Shown here in pieces: positions 1 to 7,817 of a stretch of DNA of 64,000 bases (positions are counted from its first letter, which is position 1; each line of letters begins with the position of its first letter). Position numbers and translations under genes: made by a program. The notes beneath the pieces were generated by a model, which saw nothing but the letters and a program-made list of their open reading frames with translations, was not told the origin of the DNA and did not search any database. The stretch comes from an uncultured Gammaproteobacteria bacterium (GTDB lineage: Bacteria; Pseudomonadota; Gammaproteobacteria; Pseudomonadales; Ketobacteraceae), in NCBI GenBank assembly GCA_913063125.1, contig CAJXZM010000005.1:25157-89156 (forward strand). Direction: 5' to 3'.

Positions 1-1
1 C

Positions 2-772
2 TCCTTTGCCAAGTTACAAAATACGTTGGAAGTTGAGCGAGCAGAGCCCGAAGGGTTAGTGCTGGGTGAATTGTTTGCATCTACGGCACCTACTTCTCGT
101 GAAATTGAGAAAAAAGCTCAAATGTTATTAAAAAATGCCAGCATTCGATATCAAGTATTGTCAGCGAGCCTTGCTGCACTTCCATTGGGTACGAATAAAA
201 AAATCACCTATACGATTCCGTTACCTGACAATAGATTACGAAAAAAAGTGCGCGAGTATGCGCCCGTTGTTAAAAAGAACTCGGAGCGTTTTGCGTTATC
301 TGCTGATGTCGTAATGGCAATTATTCATACGGAGAGTCATTTTAATCCATTAGCTAGGTCAAGAATTCCCGCTTTTGGTCTGATGCAAATTGTACCTCGG
401 ACTGCAGGTAGGGATGCGGCGAAAAAATTATATAAAAAGTCAAAATTATTGTCAGCACGATATTTGTATAACCCGTCACGAAACATAGAAGCAGGAGCTG
501 CTTATTTGAATGTGCTCTACTACAATTACTTAAAAGGTATCAAGAACCCTGAGAGTCGCCTTTACTACGCGATTGCTGCATATAACGGGGGGGCATCCAA
601 TTCTGCAAGGGCATTTATCAACAAAGCGAGTTTCACAAAAGCATTACCTGTCATTAATAATATGACACCTGATCAGGTGTTAAAGGCATTGATGACGAAG
701 TTGCCTCAACGAGAAACCCGGGAATATGTTGGTAAAGTACTTAAGCGACGTAATTACTATAAGCGTGTGTAA
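2..772 (+). CDS. mltC: MltC-like membrane-bound lytic murein transglycosylase (5' truncated)
   Basis: C-terminal part of a lytic transglycosylase that cleaves the glycan strands of peptidoglycan. The frame is open to the left edge with no stop, so the true start lies outside the window; the first in-window start-like codon is a TTG at 26. The SLT fold is clear: the catalytic Glu sits in HTESHFNP, followed by the GLMQIVP motif and AYNGG. The spacing of these motifs and the C-terminal region (NNMTPDQV, then REYVGKVLKRRNYY) follow E. coli MltC rather than Slt or MltD. The N-terminal part visible here (about 75 residues before the SLT domain) fits the end of the DUF3393 domain of MltC. An intrinsic terminator follows 31 nt after the stop. 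The family assignment is good; the exact paralogue name is inferred from remembered similarity. Confidence 0.88.
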   Translation, partial: SFAKLQNTLEVERAEPEGLVLGELFASTAPTSREIEKKAQMLLKNASIRYQVLSASLAALPLGTNKKITYTIPLPDNRLRKKVREYAPVVKKNSERFALSADVVMAIIHTESHFNPLARSRIPAFGLMQIVPRTAGRDAAKKLYKKSKLLSARYLYNPSRNIEAGAAYLNVLYYNYLKGIKNPESRLYYAIAAYNGGASNSARAFINKASFTKALPVINNMTPDQVLKALMTKLPQRETREYVGKVLKRRNYYKRV

Positions 773-803
773 TTAATCAACGTTGTTGCATTGATGTTTT
801 CTT

Positions 804-828
804 AAGCCGCCTTTTAGGCGGCTTTTTT
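804..828 (+). terminator. Rho-independent terminator after mltC
   Basis: Nine-base arms (aagccgcct / aggcggctt) with a TTT loop, running into six T at 823-828. It lies just downstream of the transglycosylase stop, so it probably ends that transcript. Confidence 0.85.
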
Positions 829-883
829 ATGACCCAGATTCAACTCCGAAGTGCATCACCTTTAGAGGGTAGAAAGAGTGACT

Positions 884-1390
884 ATGTTGTTAAATAACGT
901 TGTGAAATTAAGTTCGTTAAGTGTAATGCTTTTTGCACTTGCGGCATGTAAGGATGAACGGTTTTCTATCGTGCAAGATGAGAATCGATTGCTAAAGCGA
1001 GAGCTAGCAGAACAGCGCCAGACCACGAATGCATTGGCAGAAAGGGTTGCTAATATAGAAGATATATCAACCCCTTCTTTTATCGTCAGTAATATTGTTA
1101 TTGATATAACGGAGCGGATGTTTAATCCTGTGATTAATGGTAGTTTTTTGATGGAAGTGAAAGGGAAGTCTCTTCCAGAGGTGGTTTTTTTGGAGCTTGA
1201 AATAACGACCAAGGCAAAGGGCAATGAGCACGAATATTCACAGAATGTGATACATCGCCTTATTCCGGGGAATAGTAAGGAAAATCATGTTGAGTTCGTT
1301 CACCCATTACTTATTCACAAAGTGAAAAATAAGGATGTGGAGTTAAAGGTTAGACCGATGACCTGGTATCAAGGACACCAGGTCAAATAG
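884..1390 (+). CDS. Small predicted lipoprotein, function unknown
   Basis: A 168-residue protein with a type II signal peptide: a hydrophobic stretch and a lipobox ending LFALAAC, so the acylated Cys would be residue 22. Directly after it comes a short heptad-like, charged segment (about residues 29-55, ENRLLKRELAEQRQTTNAL) likely to be coiled coil, then a beta-rich domain without a motif I recognise. A GTG at 878 would add two residues. I prefer the ATG at 884 because a purine-rich AGAAAGAG lies 5-6 nt upstream. The gene stands alone between the mltC terminator and a convergent AarF-type kinase. The acidic residue after the Cys (CKDE: Lys at +2) suggests no inner-membrane retention signal, so outer-membrane anchoring is likely (inference). 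Confidence 0.7.
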   Translation: MLLNNVVKLSSLSVMLFALAACKDERFSIVQDENRLLKRELAEQRQTTNALAERVANIEDISTPSFIVSNIVIDITERMFNPVINGSFLMEVKGKSLPEVVFLELEITTKAKGNEHEYSQNVIHRLIPGNSKENHVEFVHPLLIHKVKNKDVELKVRPMTWYQGHQVK

Positions 1391-1423
1391 CTAAGGCAAG
1401 TAGATAAAAATAAGCAGAGAAAA

Positions 1424-2779
1424 TCAAGCCGCTTCTTTTAACAGGATCTCTTCAATTAACCCTCGCAACGATATATTGGCATTAAGATCAATGAGGGTCC
1501 AGTAATGACCTGATAAAACGCGATCTACGTGCATAGTTTCTGGTGATGGTTGAAATGCCCCTAAATATTTGAAGGCATCTTTACGGATTTTTTTCGCGGC
1601 CCGTTGGTGTAATCTGGAGTGGCCGAAATCGAAGTTTGTATTATCTGAAAATGGCTCCATGATGATGTCGAACCATTCTTGATAGTAGCTTAGGGGAACG
1701 TCTGGACCGTCATCTTGACGAACCCCCATTTCTTTAAGGTGTTGCTCAACGGAGTCAACTTTTCCATTGAACATATCTTTAACAAAGTTTCTGTGGATAC
1801 GAACGGTATCGTCAGAGACCTTCTTGACAGCACCAAAGTCGTATATTATCAAACTACCGTCGGGACGAAATGCAAAATTCCCGGGGTGTGGATCACAATG
1901 AACACGTTGCAATTCATATATTTGTCGGCCCATGGTATCGAATAATCGCTGTGCTAATGTATTTTTCATTTCTTGGTTATAGGAGGGTGCTTTGACTTCG
2001 GTTAAGCTATCACCTTCGATATAGGTTAAGGTTAGAACGGTTTCAGAGGAAAAATCTTCAAGTAATTCGGGGACGATAACGTAGGGGTGGTCTTTGTAAT
2101 GTTCGTTGAAAAAACGTAGATTTTCAGCTTCATGATTATAGTCCAGTTCTTCATAAAGCATGTCCCGGATTTCATCGAAGGTTTTATCGACAACCTCTTT
2201 GCTTACTTTTACCAATCCGGCCATTTTGAATAAGCGTTTGATTTGTTTTAAATCAGAATCGCAGGACTCTTTGACACCCGGGTATTGGATTTTTACAATG
2301 CATTCCACGCCATCTTTGGTTGTGGCTCGATGTACTTGGCCAATGGATGCTGCTGCAAACGGTTCGTGTTCAAATGTTGCAAACAATGATTCTGGTTCAT
2401 CTCCAAGGGCTCGAATGAGTTGACGGCGAATCATGCTGTAAGGCATTGGTGGGGATTCTTTTTGTAGCGTTTCAAGTGCTTTGGCAACTTCAGGTGGAAG
2501 TAGGTCTTTTACTTGGGAGACAATTTGTCCGACTTTCATGACGGCGCCTTTCATTTCTCCCAATGTTTCCGCAATACGAATGCCAATATCAGCATACATC
2601 GCATCTTGGCTTTGCTTTTTAGCATCTTCGTCAGAGAACATCCCTTTTACTTTGTGTCCTGCGTAATTCTTTGCAATGGACGCTGACATACCCGCTAGCT
2701 TGAAAAAACGTTTACCCGGGGTGGTTGCTTTGAATCGTTTTTCGTTCTTCTTATCGTTATTATTCTGATTGTTCGCCAC
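1424..2779 (-). CDS. ABC1/AarF/UbiB-family atypical kinase (COQ8-like)
   Basis: A 451-residue member of the ABC1/ADCK/UbiB protein-kinase-like family, whose members support ubiquinone biosynthesis or lipid homeostasis and act as unorthodox ATPases. All family hallmarks are present: KxGQ at 82-85 (KVGQ), the alanine-rich loop AAAS at 142-145 that replaces the usual glycine-rich loop, the catalytic Lys at 163 (IVKIQYPG), an ELDYxxEAEN helix at 211-220, HCDPHPGN at 294-301 and DFG at 314-316. The AAAS loop and intact HxDPHPGN resemble mitochondrial COQ8 and bacterial stand-alone ABC1 proteins. It lacks the C-terminal transmembrane pair of E. coli UbiB, so it is probably a UbiB-like paralogue rather than UbiB itself. 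It is divergent from the acyltransferase/SDR pair upstream. A second, different family member is encoded at 7818-9140. Confidence 0.88.
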   Translation of the reverse strand: MANNQNNNDKKNEKRFKATTPGKRFFKLAGMSASIAKNYAGHKVKGMFSDEDAKKQSQDAMYADIGIRIAETLGEMKGAVMKVGQIVSQVKDLLPPEVAKALETLQKESPPMPYSMIRRQLIRALGDEPESLFATFEHEPFAAASIGQVHRATTKDGVECIVKIQYPGVKESCDSDLKQIKRLFKMAGLVKVSKEVVDKTFDEIRDMLYEELDYNHEAENLRFFNEHYKDHPYVIVPELLEDFSSETVLTLTYIEGDSLTEVKAPSYNQEMKNTLAQRLFDTMGRQIYELQRVHCDPHPGNFAFRPDGSLIIYDFGAVKKVSDDTVRIHRNFVKDMFNGKVDSVEQHLKEMGVRQDDGPDVPLSYYQEWFDIIMEPFSDNTNFDFGHSRLHQRAAKKIRKDAFKYLGAFQPSPETMHVDRVLSGHYWTLIDLNANISLRGLIEEILLKEAA

Positions 2780-3269
2780 GTGTTCCGTCCTGAGATCTCA
2801 ATAAAGGTGTCTGGTTGGTCATCATTATTAACCGGCAATTGAGACAAATACAAGTATTGCGATGATTGGTAAACAAAGCTTGAGTCAGTGTATCGCTTAC
2901 GGAGTAACTACAAAAAAACAGAAACCAATAGTAAAGAACACTAACCTTAAAGGTATTTGTTGGTATAATGCGCCCGCTGCGAAGATGGCCAGAGTGTATA
3001 GTGTCGATAATTACGAAATAATAAATGAGACTGTCCTAACTGCCCTAATTGTTAGGCTCTGTAATATTAGCCCCTATGCTGTTAATGACGGGTTTAACAA
3101 GAAGAAACAACAACAAGAAATCTTTTTACTATTTTTGGAACAAGTTTTGCCTGTATATAACCTAGAACTATTAGGGGGCTTAAGGGTGGCGTATCATTTT
3201 ATACGCGGGGATATTCGCGGAGGCCTTTAGGGCTTCTTCAAAATGTTGGTTGTTGAGGTGAGAAGACTG
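2780..3269. other. Divergent intergenic region with extended -10 promoter and structured leader
   Basis: 490 bases between the kinase gene (leftward) and the acyltransferase gene (rightward). It contains a consensus extended -10 site at 2961-2969. The roughly 290 nt between that site and the acyltransferase start hold several inverted repeats: cctaac/gttagg at 3035-3056, GCGTAT/ATACGC at 3189-3206, and a terminator-like aggcc...ggctt hairpin at 3221-3235 just before the Shine-Dalgarno. A reading frame spans 2862-3230, but it crosses the promoter, has no ribosome site and no recognisable protein features, so I do not call it a gene. Confidence 0.5.
2961..2969 (+). promoter_or_regulatory. Extended -10 promoter (TGgTATAAT) for the acyltransferase operon
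   Basis: TGG followed by perfect TATAAT (2964-2969), with no good -35, as expected for an extended -10 promoter. The following discriminator (gcgcccgc) is GC-rich, a feature of promoters under stringent control in Proteobacteria. If used, it gives the acyltransferase a 5' leader near 290 nt. Confidence 0.45.
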
Positions 3270-4088
3270 ATGAAAATCAGAAGTTTTTTGAAGAGAAGGT
3301 TGGTTTCAAAAGAAACTGAGGCAGTAGTAGATAAAATACCCAAGCCGGTGGGTAGTTTTGGCTATGACGCTTGGGGTTTTAATACAGAAGCATACAAAAT
3401 CGGGATTAGTCTCTTTAGGCCTATTTACGAAAAATATTTTCGCGTAGAGGTTACTGGATTGGAAAACATTCCAGAAGACGGGCGTTTACTTTTGATAGCA
3501 AATCATAGTGGCCAGTTACCCATTGATGGCGCGTTGATCGGTTATGCGTTAGCCACTAGCCCCCATGCGCCTCGTGCAGTACGCGCGATGATAGAGCGTT
3601 TTTTTCCTAAAGCGCCCTTTATTGGAAACATTCTGAATGAAGTGGGCGCTGTTTTAGGTGACCCTGTAAATTGTGCCAAAATGCTTGATCGCGAAGAAGC
3701 TATTGTCGTGTTTCCTGAGGGCATTCGAGGGTCAGGTAAACCGTGGAGTCAGCGTTACAAGTTGCAGCGTTTCGGGCTTGGTTTTATGCATTTGGCGGTT
3801 CAAACGAATACGCCCATTATTCCCGTTGGAATTGTGGGGTGCGAAGAAACTATGCCTACGCTGTTTCATCTAAATGGCTTGGCCAAATTATTAGGCATGC
3901 CATACTTACCTGTAACATCCCCTATACCGTTACCCGCCAAAGTGCATTTACATTTTGGAAAGCCGATGGTTTTTGAGGGGCCTATAGAAACAGAAGATGA
4001 CGCGGCTATCAATGTAGAGCGAGTGAAAGATGAAATTAACACATTAATACAAAGTGGATTAGAAGCACGTAATGGGTGGTTTTCATGA
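3270..4088 (+). CDS. PlsC-family lysophospholipid acyltransferase
   Basis: A 272-residue glycerolipid acyltransferase of the PlsC/LPLAT superfamily, expected to move an acyl chain onto a lysolipid or other hydroxyl acceptor at the inner membrane. Visible motifs are NHSGQLPIDG, with His79 and Asp86, and the phosphate-binding FPEGIRG at 148-154. The His-to-Asp spacing is HX6D rather than the HX4D of E. coli PlsC; I recall this NHSGxxPxDG variant from a PlsC-like subclade. The start at 3270 is preferred over an in-frame ATG at 3243 because GAGGTGAG lies 7 nt upstream of it. Its stop overlaps the start of the next gene (ATGA at 4085-4088), so the two are translationally coupled. The acceptor substrate cannot be told from the sequence. 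Confidence 0.87.
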   Translation: MKIRSFLKRRLVSKETEAVVDKIPKPVGSFGYDAWGFNTEAYKIGISLFRPIYEKYFRVEVTGLENIPEDGRLLLIANHSGQLPIDGALIGYALATSPHAPRAVRAMIERFFPKAPFIGNILNEVGAVLGDPVNCAKMLDREEAIVVFPEGIRGSGKPWSQRYKLQRFGLGFMHLAVQTNTPIIPVGIVGCEETMPTLFHLNGLAKLLGMPYLPVTSPIPLPAKVHLHFGKPMVFEGPIETEDDAAINVERVKDEINTLIQSGLEARNGWFS

Positions 4089-5038
4089 GTGAAGTAGAAA
4101 AACCAGAGGTTCTTATTACTGGTGCGGGCGGTGCGTTAGCGCAAAATGTCATTAACCAGTTAAAAGAGCAATATCGTGTTGTGTTGGTTGATTTTCGTCG
4201 TCGTGTTCAATTTGATGAAGGAATGTCCAGCTACCGAGTAGAGTATAATAAGCGCGGTTTTGAAGATATTTTTCGCAAGCATGATATTCAGGCGGTAATA
4301 CATCTTGGTCGTATGGGATTGTATGAATCAACTCACCGTAACCGTTACAACCATAACGTGCTTGGTACCCAGCGCCTTTTGGATCTGTGCCATAAGTACG
4401 ATGTACATCAAGTTATCGTGTTATCGACATTCTTTGTCTATGGAGCTAGCCCATATAATTCTGCATTAATATCAGAAGATCAGCCGCTTAAAGCTTCTGA
4501 ATTGACGATGGATTTAGTTGACTCTGTTGAGTTGGAAAATTTGGCAAATATTTACCTTTGGAAATATCCAGAGTTAAATATCACCATCTTACGCCCCTGT
4601 AATATTGCGGGACCTGGCGTACTTAATAGTATGAGTTTATTGTTGTCAAACTCATTGGCACCGGTGTTGATTGGTTTCTCTCCTATGATGCAGTTTATGC
4701 ATGTGGAAGATATCGCTAGTGCGATTGTGGTTGCGTTTAAAGAGAATCACCCAGGTATTTATAACGTTGCTAGTGATGATTGGATTAGTTATCAGGAAGC
4801 GGTTGTGCAGTGTGGTTGTACACGTTTGCTGATACCCTCTGCACCGGAGGGTGTTCCATTACGCATTAGTAAAATGTTAGGGTTGAAAGCTTGGCCAAGT
4901 TATTTAATTAACTACTATAAATACCCTGTTGTTATTGATGGTAGTTTGTTTAATAAGACGTTTAACTATAAGCCTAAGCGTAGCTTGGATGATATTTTTT
5001 CGTATTATCGTGAAAAGAAAGCGTTGGGTATTTTGTAG
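4085..5038 (+). CDS. Extended SDR / NAD-dependent epimerase-like protein, catalytic motif apparently degenerate
   Basis: A 317-residue extended short-chain dehydrogenase/reductase. The dinucleotide-binding TGAGGALA lies at residues 12-19, and the family's later LRPCNIAGPG motif at 169-178. The expected catalytic YxxxK, which should follow the STFFVYG strand, appears as LVDSV (about 144-148), so both Tyr and Lys seem replaced. If the alignment is right, the protein binds NAD(P) but may not be a classical dehydrogenase or epimerase. The start at 4085 overlaps the acyltransferase stop. The same pair organisation implies a joint role in lipid or envelope metabolism (inference). A long palindromic terminator follows. 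Confidence 0.8.
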   Translation: MSEVEKPEVLITGAGGALAQNVINQLKEQYRVVLVDFRRRVQFDEGMSSYRVEYNKRGFEDIFRKHDIQAVIHLGRMGLYESTHRNRYNHNVLGTQRLLDLCHKYDVHQVIVLSTFFVYGASPYNSALISEDQPLKASELTMDLVDSVELENLANIYLWKYPELNITILRPCNIAGPGVLNSMSLLLSNSLAPVLIGFSPMMQFMHVEDIASAIVVAFKENHPGIYNVASDDWISYQEAVVQCGCTRLLIPSAPEGVPLRISKMLGLKAWPSYLINYYKYPVVIDGSLFNKTFNYKPKRSLDDIFSYYREKKALGIL

Positions 5039-5050
5039 CTCGACGCAAAT

Positions 5051-5108
5051 TATAAACAATAAAAAAGGCATGCCGAATTATGATGGCATGCCTTTTTTAT
5101 TGTTTATA
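5051..5108. terminator. Bidirectional palindromic terminator between convergent genes
   Basis: A perfect 24-bp inverted repeat (5051-5074 and 5085-5108) around a 10-nt loop. The GC core ggcatgcc is flanked by A6 on one side and T6 on the other, so either strand gives a hairpin plus U tract. Complementarity continues another ten bases beyond the A/T tracts. It separates the SDR gene from the convergent FadL gene. Confidence 0.9.
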
Positions 5109-5201
5109 ATTTGATAAGCCTACTGCGTTTGATTAACCAGACCAAATAGAGCCCCGCATTAATACAGAGAGGCTCTATTTGTTAAAAACGAGTATCGATA
5201 C

Positions 5202-6920
5202 TTAAAATTTAGTATCGTAACTGAACGTCATTAAATATATGTTTGTTTCACCTTTAATGTCGAGGTATGCGTAAGGGTTATACACCACACGCCCAGGTTC
5301 TGTTGAATTTGCGCTCTGTGATACACCTGCATCGGCTTTATATGTTGAGTGCATCCAGCCAAATGCAAAGTCAACCTGGGTAAAGATATCTAGCTGATAC
5401 CCAAAACCTACAGTATATAATTTTGCATCACCAATCGGTGCAAGTAAATCGATGCGATCTTCAGGCACTGAGCTTGTTCGTGGTTCGTAACCTGCTCTTA
5501 ATACAAGGTTGTCGCTGTACTGGTATTCTGTACCAATTGCCCAAGTCCAAACGTTTTCATATTGTCGTTGGGTGCGCATCACTGTGGGGTCAGCATTATC
5601 GCCGTCACCTTGCGCGGCAGGGAACATATAAACTAAATCAGAGATAGTTAAGAAATCGATGGAATCACTGAAGTGAAAATCTAAAGACTCCCAGGCAGCG
5701 TAATCGGTCCATTTGAAGTCGATGTTTACTTTTAGGTAAGGGAATAGTTGAACCGAAGTACCTACTGCGAAGTGTGCGGGGCTAATATATTCCGCCTCGA
5801 CAGTACCTGATGTGACCGCCTCTCCATGTAAACCATAACCACCATTTATCAATGAAAGTGCACCATTAATAAGAGGTGTGGAAGCCAGGTTTTGAGTCAT
5901 GGCTAACCAAGCTCCGGTGTCATTCTCCATCGAGTAATCACCTTTAAGGTCTGATTTGGCTTCGCTTTGGTAGACGAGTCCAAAACTTACCCAAGGCTTT
6001 GGCTCCCATAACAGGCCTACGTTAAAGCTAAAAGATAATGCGTCTTCCATTTCAATATTCAAGGTGCCAACAGGGTCATAGGGACCGATAGCAGATAGCT
6101 CAGAGCCGATGGTTTCAAGCTCAGTTGCTGCATGTTCAAGGAATGCTAGTGTCGTTTCAGGAGCACGAATGCCTGTTCTTATGCCTAACCCTTGCCAAGA
6201 CAAACCAATAGAAACACCAATAGATAATGTGTCATTAACTTGGATACCTATGGATGGCGATAAATAGGTAATGCGGGATATGCCGACTTCTTCACCTTGG
6301 TAACGGCCAGGGTCATCGCTGTCTCGCTGAAAACCTAAGGATTGCGGTGCATAAACGGCGGTTGCAAATACCCAACCAAACTCAGGATCCTCAATGGCAA
6401 TACCACCAAAGGGTACAATGATCTCTGGTACTTCAGTCAAGCCACCAAAGGGGAGCATTAGTATAGGAGTGTCTGTATAGGACTCGGTATTTTCGAATGG
6501 GTCGTCAGGGTATTGCTCTCCTGTATGGTCTAGGTAGGCTTGGTCAATCGTTCTGCCATCGGTAGTATTGGCTTTGTCTAAATGACGTTTCCCAAACTCT
6601 GCTTCGAATATCATTTTTGCCGCGAGTAGTTTAACTGACAACTGGCGGCCTTTTATTTTCGCCAAACCAGCAGGGTTGTAATGGATAGAATCAATTCCTG
6701 GAGGATCTGCTGTAACAGCATGACCCAACGCTAAAGCTTTAGGGTTTCCCAGAGAAAGGTTGTCGCTAAGTTGTGCAGATGCGCCTCTAGAACATAATGC
6801 CAAAGCAATGAGACTCAAACAAAAAGCAAACGTGCTAATTGACGTTTGTCGAACAAATAATAACTGCATAGTTTTTCTAATGTTTACAACAGCAAAGTAG
6901 TGAGTGACTTTGCAAAACAT
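5202..6920 (-). CDS. OmpP1/FadL/TodX-family outer-membrane transporter
   Basis: Outer-membrane beta-barrel of the FadL family, which brings long-chain fatty acids or other hydrophobic compounds into the cell. A signal peptide with a hydrophobic core and SRGASAQ cleavage region precedes the mature protein. The family's early signature (GNPKALALGHAV ... YNPAGLA) follows, then many alternating amphipathic strands and a C-terminal aromatic residue (SYDTKF) for barrel assembly. An ATG at 6869 would give a more ordinary 33-residue signal peptide; the ATG at 6920 has AGGGG three bases upstream. I report the longer form with doubt about the start. At about 555-572 residues it is longer than E. coli FadL (about 446), mainly through loop segments around residues 110-150 and 270-350. 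The nearby acyltransferase and two acyl-CoA dehydrogenases fit lipid use. Confidence 0.86.
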   Translation of the reverse strand: MFCKVTHYFAVVNIRKTMQLLFVRQTSISTFAFCLSLIALALCSRGASAQLSDNLSLGNPKALALGHAVTADPPGIDSIHYNPAGLAKIKGRQLSVKLLAAKMIFEAEFGKRHLDKANTTDGRTIDQAYLDHTGEQYPDDPFENTESYTDTPILMLPFGGLTEVPEIIVPFGGIAIEDPEFGWVFATAVYAPQSLGFQRDSDDPGRYQGEEVGISRITYLSPSIGIQVNDTLSIGVSIGLSWQGLGIRTGIRAPETTLAFLEHAATELETIGSELSAIGPYDPVGTLNIEMEDALSFSFNVGLLWEPKPWVSFGLVYQSEAKSDLKGDYSMENDTGAWLAMTQNLASTPLINGALSLINGGYGLHGEAVTSGTVEAEYISPAHFAVGTSVQLFPYLKVNIDFKWTDYAAWESLDFHFSDSIDFLTISDLVYMFPAAQGDGDNADPTVMRTQRQYENVWTWAIGTEYQYSDNLVLRAGYEPRTSSVPEDRIDLLAPIGDAKLYTVGFGYQLDIFTQVDFAFGWMHSTYKADAGVSQSANSTEPGRVVYNPYAYLDIKGETNIYLMTFSYDTKF

Positions 6921-7170
6921 TAGCCCCTGTAGTGGATAAAAGACTGATGTATCAGCATGATTGCCGAAGATCTATCAGATTTTTTGGATTTTATAGATTT
7001 GTCAGGAAAGTTCAATGACCAAAAAAACATCATTGTCATCTGTTGGGTCAGTATGTAAAGCAGATAGTTTAGAGTTGTTTTTTATTGTTACGGCATGTTT
7101 TTTTAAGAAGGTGATTTGTAATCAATTGAGATTGGGATATGCTGTTTTTTTTCGTCGTGAGATAATTCTA

Positions 7171-7722
7171 ATGTCTACAAATCCTGTTGTATTGAATACC
7201 CAGCGCTGGGTGCATGAATTTATTGTTGGGCATAATATTTGCCCCTTTGCTAAAAAAGAAGTGGAGAAGGGCAGTATTCATTATGAAGTTTTCGATGGCA
7301 AGCAGATGGAAGATGCACTGTGTTGCTTGATGGATTTGTGTCGTAAATTAGATGAGGATGATGAGATTGAAGCGGTAATGTTCATTACTCCAAATGCTTT
7401 TTCTGAGTTTGAGGAATACCTCGATTTACTTGATGTTGCTAATGGATTGTTGCTCCAGCAGGATTATGAGGGAATATATCAATTAGCGAGTTTTCACCCA
7501 GATTACTGCTTTGAGGGTGTTGATAAGGCTGATGCAAGCCACTACACCAATAGATCGCCTTATCCAATGTTGCATATTATTAGAGAAGAGGGGTTGGAGA
7601 AGGTGCTTGAGCGATACCCTAACCCTGAGGCGATTCCAGAAAGGAACATAACGTATTGCCAGGAACTTGGTGTTGATACATTGAAAGGAATTTTAAAAAA
7701 TTGTCGAAAATCGGACAGTTAG
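7171..7722 (+). CDS. DUF1415 family protein
   Basis: A 183-residue protein recognised as DUF1415 from the N-terminal TQRWVHEFIVGHNICPFAKK segment and the FHPDYCFEG motif. Function is unknown. Conserved Cys residues (NICPF, DYCFEG and the C-terminal TYCQEL) and His residues (GHNIC, SFHPDY, PMLHIIREE) could bind a metal. The in-frame open region extends upstream to 7015, but those 52 residues are low-complexity and hydrophobic without family similarity; the ATG at 7171 begins the typical domain. Adjacent genes are a FadL porin (divergent) and an AarF-type kinase (convergent). Confidence 0.83.
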   Translation: MSTNPVVLNTQRWVHEFIVGHNICPFAKKEVEKGSIHYEVFDGKQMEDALCCLMDLCRKLDEDDEIEAVMFITPNAFSEFEEYLDLLDVANGLLLQQDYEGIYQLASFHPDYCFEGVDKADASHYTNRSPYPMLHIIREEGLEKVLERYPNPEAIPERNITYCQELGVDTLKGILKNCRKSDS

Positions 7723-7742
7723 GCTGGAAAAAGACCCACTTT

Positions 7743-7773
7743 CCTTGGCGCGTTAAATGAAAACGCACCAAGG
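7743..7773. terminator. Possible weak terminator or hairpin between convergent genes
   Basis: Twelve-base arms (ccttggcgcgtt / aacgcaccaagg) with one C-A mismatch and a seven-base loop. It lies between the DUF1415 stop and the convergent kinase stop. There is no convincing T tract on either strand, so termination is uncertain. Confidence 0.35.
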
Positions 7774-7817
7774 GTTTAAGCACTTTAAAGGTCTAAGTAC
7801 TTCAAAGATTTAGATGA

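Noticed and set aside
862..1224. Minus-strand open frame opposite the small lipoprotein
   Set aside because: Shadow of the lipoprotein gene, which has a signal peptide and lipobox; the antisense frame has no support.
2862..3230. 122-codon open frame in the divergent gap before the acyltransferase
   Set aside because: It spans a consensus promoter, lacks a ribosome site and reads as low-quality sequence with no family features; a shorter start at 2985 has the same problems.
7015..7170. N-terminal extension of the DUF1415 protein
   Set aside because: Composition is unlike the domain and a good family start lies at 7171.
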